Positions 30,236 through 32,117 of a stretch of 32,117 bases of DNA are shown piece after piece. The DNA comes from Abiotrophia sp. HMSC24B09. GTDB lineage: Bacteria > Bacillota > Bacilli > Lactobacillales > Aerococcaceae. Position 1 is the first letter of the stretch. Each line of letters starts with the position of its first letter. The position numbers were made by a program, and so were the translations under genes. The stretch covers positions 522,275-554,391 of the forward strand of contig NZ_KV822195.1 in the NCBI RefSeq assembly GCF_001815865.1, given 5' to 3'. The notes below the pieces were generated by a model. The model made no database searches. It had not been told where the DNA came from and was given only the letters and a program-made list of their open reading frames with translations.

Positions 30236-31678
30236 TTATCCCTGGCGTCGTCTAATTTCAACTTGTTTGAGGTAGATAAGGCCAGCAGCAGCTGCTACAG
30301 CAGAGACACCCCCGAGTAGTAACCAATAGCTTTCATCCTCAGAAGCCGATGATGGTATAGGCTCCGTACTCACACTACTATTCGATTCTGATGAATCAAT
30401 AGACGCATTATAAGAACTTGCGCTTGAATGAGAAACTTGACTTGAACTCACACTTGCGTTTTCTTCTTTTTCTTCAATTGATTCACCACTCGCTTGTGTT
30501 CTTTGGGCCATCACGTTAGCTTTTTCCACCAAGCTCGGTAATTCTCTACGAGGTCTTTGTTCAAGCGGACTAGGCGTTTCATCCTCGTTAGGTGACGTTT
30601 GATTTGGATCTAGAAGAGGCTTAGGCTCCTCTCCATCTGGTTTAGGATCAGGTTGTGGTAATATAGGATCCATAGGAGATATTGGATCTAATGGAGGCTG
30701 TGGCTCCACTGGATCAATAGGTAGAATAGGTTCAGTAGGTCTTGAAGGATCTAAAGGATTGCTAGGATCCGTTGGTTGCTTGGGCTCTGACACCTTGCTG
30801 GCTGTTAAGAAATTAAGTGTCAAGAAATATTGACTTTCTTGATTTCTGCTTACAATACGCGTCAAACCTAAGCCTAAGAGCGGCTGACGACTAGACCTAG
30901 CACTGTCAACACTAAGCAAATAGCGCGCCGGCAGATAAGAATCTGCATGACTTTCAAATAACATTCCGATAATGCCCTGATAGATTGCGCCTTTTACTTG
31001 ACCAAGATTCTTAGCTTCTGCAAAATCCGTCTTCATTGGCATCCAATATTGATACCAGGCACTATCGTAGGGGCCAAATAGTTCGGATTCCCATTGACCA
31101 TGAAACCCTTGCTCATTTGCTTGCCAATTCTGTGATTGATAACGATTGGCCAATACTTGGCTGGCTTCTTGAAGAGAAGCATCAACTTGATAAGGCTGAT
31201 GTCCCCATTTAGCACGCAAAGGATTGACTAAATCAGTCAGCCACTTTGCCAAATGCATTCTCTCTTTATCCTGCAGATTATCAATAGCCAGGGAAGTTTC
31301 GGAGTCTAGTTTACTTGGTAGATAGTCAGAATTTTGCTCTAAGCCGCGTTGACCAGCTTCTATCAAGTTTGGCTCATTTTTTAAGAGTTCCTCCTCAGTA
31401 TATCCTTCAGGCAAACTGATGGATGACCAAGTGTTTTGCTCAGATGACTGCAAATTGTCTGATTGTTCACTCTTATCTACTTGACTGGACACAGCAGGAC
31501 TTGCTGACATTTCAGACTGTAGGCCGTCTGAAGACTCTTGGCTAGTCACAGATCCTTTCTCTTCTTGAGCGCTAACATGGTGACCATGAGACGTCAGCCA
31601 AAGGAAGGATGCTACCGCAACGGACACAAGACCCACACTTAATTTACGGATAGCATAGTGGTTAATTCTGGATTTCAT
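30236..31678 (-). CDS. YSIRK-type surface protein with CAP-like domain, proline-rich stalk and degenerate sorting signal
   Basis: This 480-residue exported protein has a YSIRK-like signal (YAIRKLSVGLVSVAVAS, residues 8-24), usual for wall proteins secreted at the septum. A Ser/Gln-rich linker (40-90) is followed by a CAP/SCP-like domain (about 138-295; LVNPLRAKWGH, GFHGQW, FESHADS), similar to those of SEC10/PgrA-type surface proteins. A Pro/Asp-rich stalk (about 300-370, PTDP/PLDP/PIDP units) and a Ser-rich segment (400-447) come next. The C terminus has a hydrophobic segment (451-470) and RRRQG tail, but no LPXTG; IPSSA (441-445) occupies its place. It could be membrane-anchored or use a non-standard sortase motif. 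It starts at ATG 31678 behind GAGGAGG. Ligand or enzymatic function unknown. Confidence 0.85.
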   Translation of the reverse strand: MKSRINHYAIRKLSVGLVSVAVASFLWLTSHGHHVSAQEEKGSVTSQESSDGLQSEMSASPAVSSQVDKSEQSDNLQSSEQNTWSSISLPEGYTEEELLKNEPNLIEAGQRGLEQNSDYLPSKLDSETSLAIDNLQDKERMHLAKWLTDLVNPLRAKWGHQPYQVDASLQEASQVLANRYQSQNWQANEQGFHGQWESELFGPYDSAWYQYWMPMKTDFAEAKNLGQVKGAIYQGIIGMLFESHADSYLPARYLLSVDSARSSRQPLLGLGLTRIVSRNQESQYFLTLNFLTASKVSEPKQPTDPSNPLDPSRPTEPILPIDPVEPQPPLDPISPMDPILPQPDPKPDGEEPKPLLDPNQTSPNEDETPSPLEQRPRRELPSLVEKANVMAQRTQASGESIEEKEENASVSSSQVSHSSASSYNASIDSSESNSSVSTEPIPSSASEDESYWLLLGGVSAVAAAAGLIYLKQVEIRRRQG

Positions 31679-31720
31679 GGGGGTAACCTCCTCACTTATC
31701 GCTTCAGTATTCTGTGTCCT

Positions 31721-31729
31721 ATTATAGCA
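31721..31729 (-). promoter_or_regulatory. Promoter of the CAP-domain surface protein gene
   Basis: Minus strand: extended -10 TGCTATAAT at 31729-31721, 43 bases before the start codon. No good -35 is present. Confidence 0.6.
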
Positions 31730-31816
31730 ATCTCTTGGCTCAAAACCTACCTAAAATCTGACTTAACACCCAAAATTTACCTTACTGTCATATTATTAAC
31801 ATTATCGACGAAATGA

Positions 31817-31842
31817 AAAAAGACAGCCTGAGCTGTCTTTTT
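31817..31842 (-). terminator. Terminator of the LPDTG surface protein gene
   Basis: AAAAAGACAGC (31817-31827) pairs with GCTGTCTTTTT (31832-31842) around a 4-base loop. On the minus strand a further T run follows, 5 bases after the stop codon. Confidence 0.9.
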
Positions 31843-31846
31843 CAAA

Positions 31847-32117
31847 TTATATTTTACGACGCTTGAATACCAGTAATGCGATTCCTGCTATAGCTGTCAT
31901 AATGGCAGCCCCAAGCACTAGCAGGTTAGAGCTCTCACCAGTGTCTGGCAAGGCCTGTCCTACTGGACTTTGACCATTGTCTTTTGGCGCCATTTCACTT
32001 GGTTTATTTGAATCACTAGCCTTGGCCTGACCAAGTCTATCAGCAGCAAGGTCACTTACTTGACTCGGTTGGCTCGGAGTCGTTGGTTGACTCGGTTGGC
32101 TCGGAGTCGTTGGCTGA
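31847..32117 (-). CDS. LPXTG wall-anchored surface protein, C-terminal 89 residues (5' part outside window)
   Basis: The reading frame runs in from the right edge (first full codon at 32116) and ends at TAA 31847-31849. Its last 35 residues are a complete sortase A sorting signal: LPDTG, a hydrophobic stretch of about 20 residues, and the KRRKI tail. Upstream are two copies of a nine-residue unit, QPTTPSQPS, then a short Ser/Asp/Lys-rich linker. Sortase would cut between T and G of LPDTG and link the protein to peptidoglycan. The functional domains lie outside the window, so its role is unknown. Confidence 0.88.
   Translation of the reverse strand, partial: QPTTPSQPSQPTTPSQPSQVSDLAADRLGQAKASDSNKPSEMAPKDNGQSPVGQALPDTGESSNLLVLGAAIMTAIAGIALLVFKRRKI
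32063..32116. repeat. 27-base tandem repeat encoding QPTTPSQPS
   Basis: Units at 32063-32089 and 32090-32116 differ by one base. They encode nine-residue Pro/Thr/Ser repeats of a surface-protein stalk and probably continue beyond the window edge. Such repeats often vary in copy number between strains. Confidence 0.85.

Noticed and set aside
1..32117. Mobile elements, CRISPR arrays, toxin-antitoxin pairs, tRNA or rRNA genes
   Set aside because: I saw no transposase or integrase motifs, no spaced direct repeats, no small gene pairs of that type and no RNA genes other than the T-box leader.

Overview
The window looks like a chromosomal segment of a Gram-positive coccus of the order Lactobacillales. 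The evidence is strong AGGAGG-type ribosome binding sites, a T-box leader in front of hisS-aspS, a YSIRK-type signal peptide, an LPDTG sorting signal, SpaA/Cna-type adhesin domains, a c-di-AMP phosphodiesterase (PgpH) and the phoH-pgpH-ybeY-dgkA-era-recO gene order. I suspect a relative of Aerococcaceae, but nothing I can read proves the genus. There is no phage, insertion sequence, integrase, CRISPR array, tRNA or rRNA. Several annotated starts were moved inward to the codon with a good Shine-Dalgarno site.

Layout, left to right. (1) 1-1770, minus strand: the first 590 residues of a large secreted SpaA/Cna_B adhesin running off the left edge. It sits behind an 840-base AT-rich region with a strong promoter about 410 bases upstream. 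(2) 2610-4773, minus: lspA, rluD and a DUF2786 protein. (3) 4897-6955, plus: two lipoproteins (YkyA-like and a DUF4015 glycosidase-like protein) diverging from lspA, the enzyme that matures lipoproteins. The two promoters overlap face to face beside a CACCTA/TAGGTG palindrome. (4) 7012-12375, minus: a compact four-gene polysaccharide unit (Wzx flippase, GT2 glycosyltransferase, a Wzy-like polymerase fused to a LicD domain, and a stand-alone LicD). (5) 12551-18447, minus: the housekeeping operon phoH-pgpH-ybeY-dgkA-era-recO. (6) 18612-20659, minus: a MalY/PatB lyase, RidA and YqeY, a set that suggests production and then clearance of 2-aminoacrylate. (7) 20802-22517: rpsU, a Fur-family regulator with a histidine-rich N terminus, and the divergent PPDK regulatory kinase/phosphorylase. 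(8) 22562-25931, minus: hisS-aspS under a T-box riboswitch. (9) 25969-27667, minus: a cell-wall amidase and rpmG. (10) 27826-32117, minus: an exported-protein block with a SxxK serine hydrolase, a two-module secreted protein, a YSIRK/CAP-domain surface protein lacking a normal LPXTG, and the C-terminal end of an LPDTG surface protein.

Taken together the region mixes conserved translation, repair and envelope housekeeping with accessory surface biology (adhesins, a polysaccharide unit, wall hydrolase, serine hydrolase). The most unusual items are the Wzy-LicD fusion in its minimal polysaccharide operon, the degenerate sorting signal of the CAP protein, the duplicated-module secreted protein beside a beta-lactamase-fold protein lacking the usual Glu166, the Asp-looking T-box in front of hisS-aspS, the His-rich Fur protein, and the overlapping divergent lspA/lipoprotein promoters.
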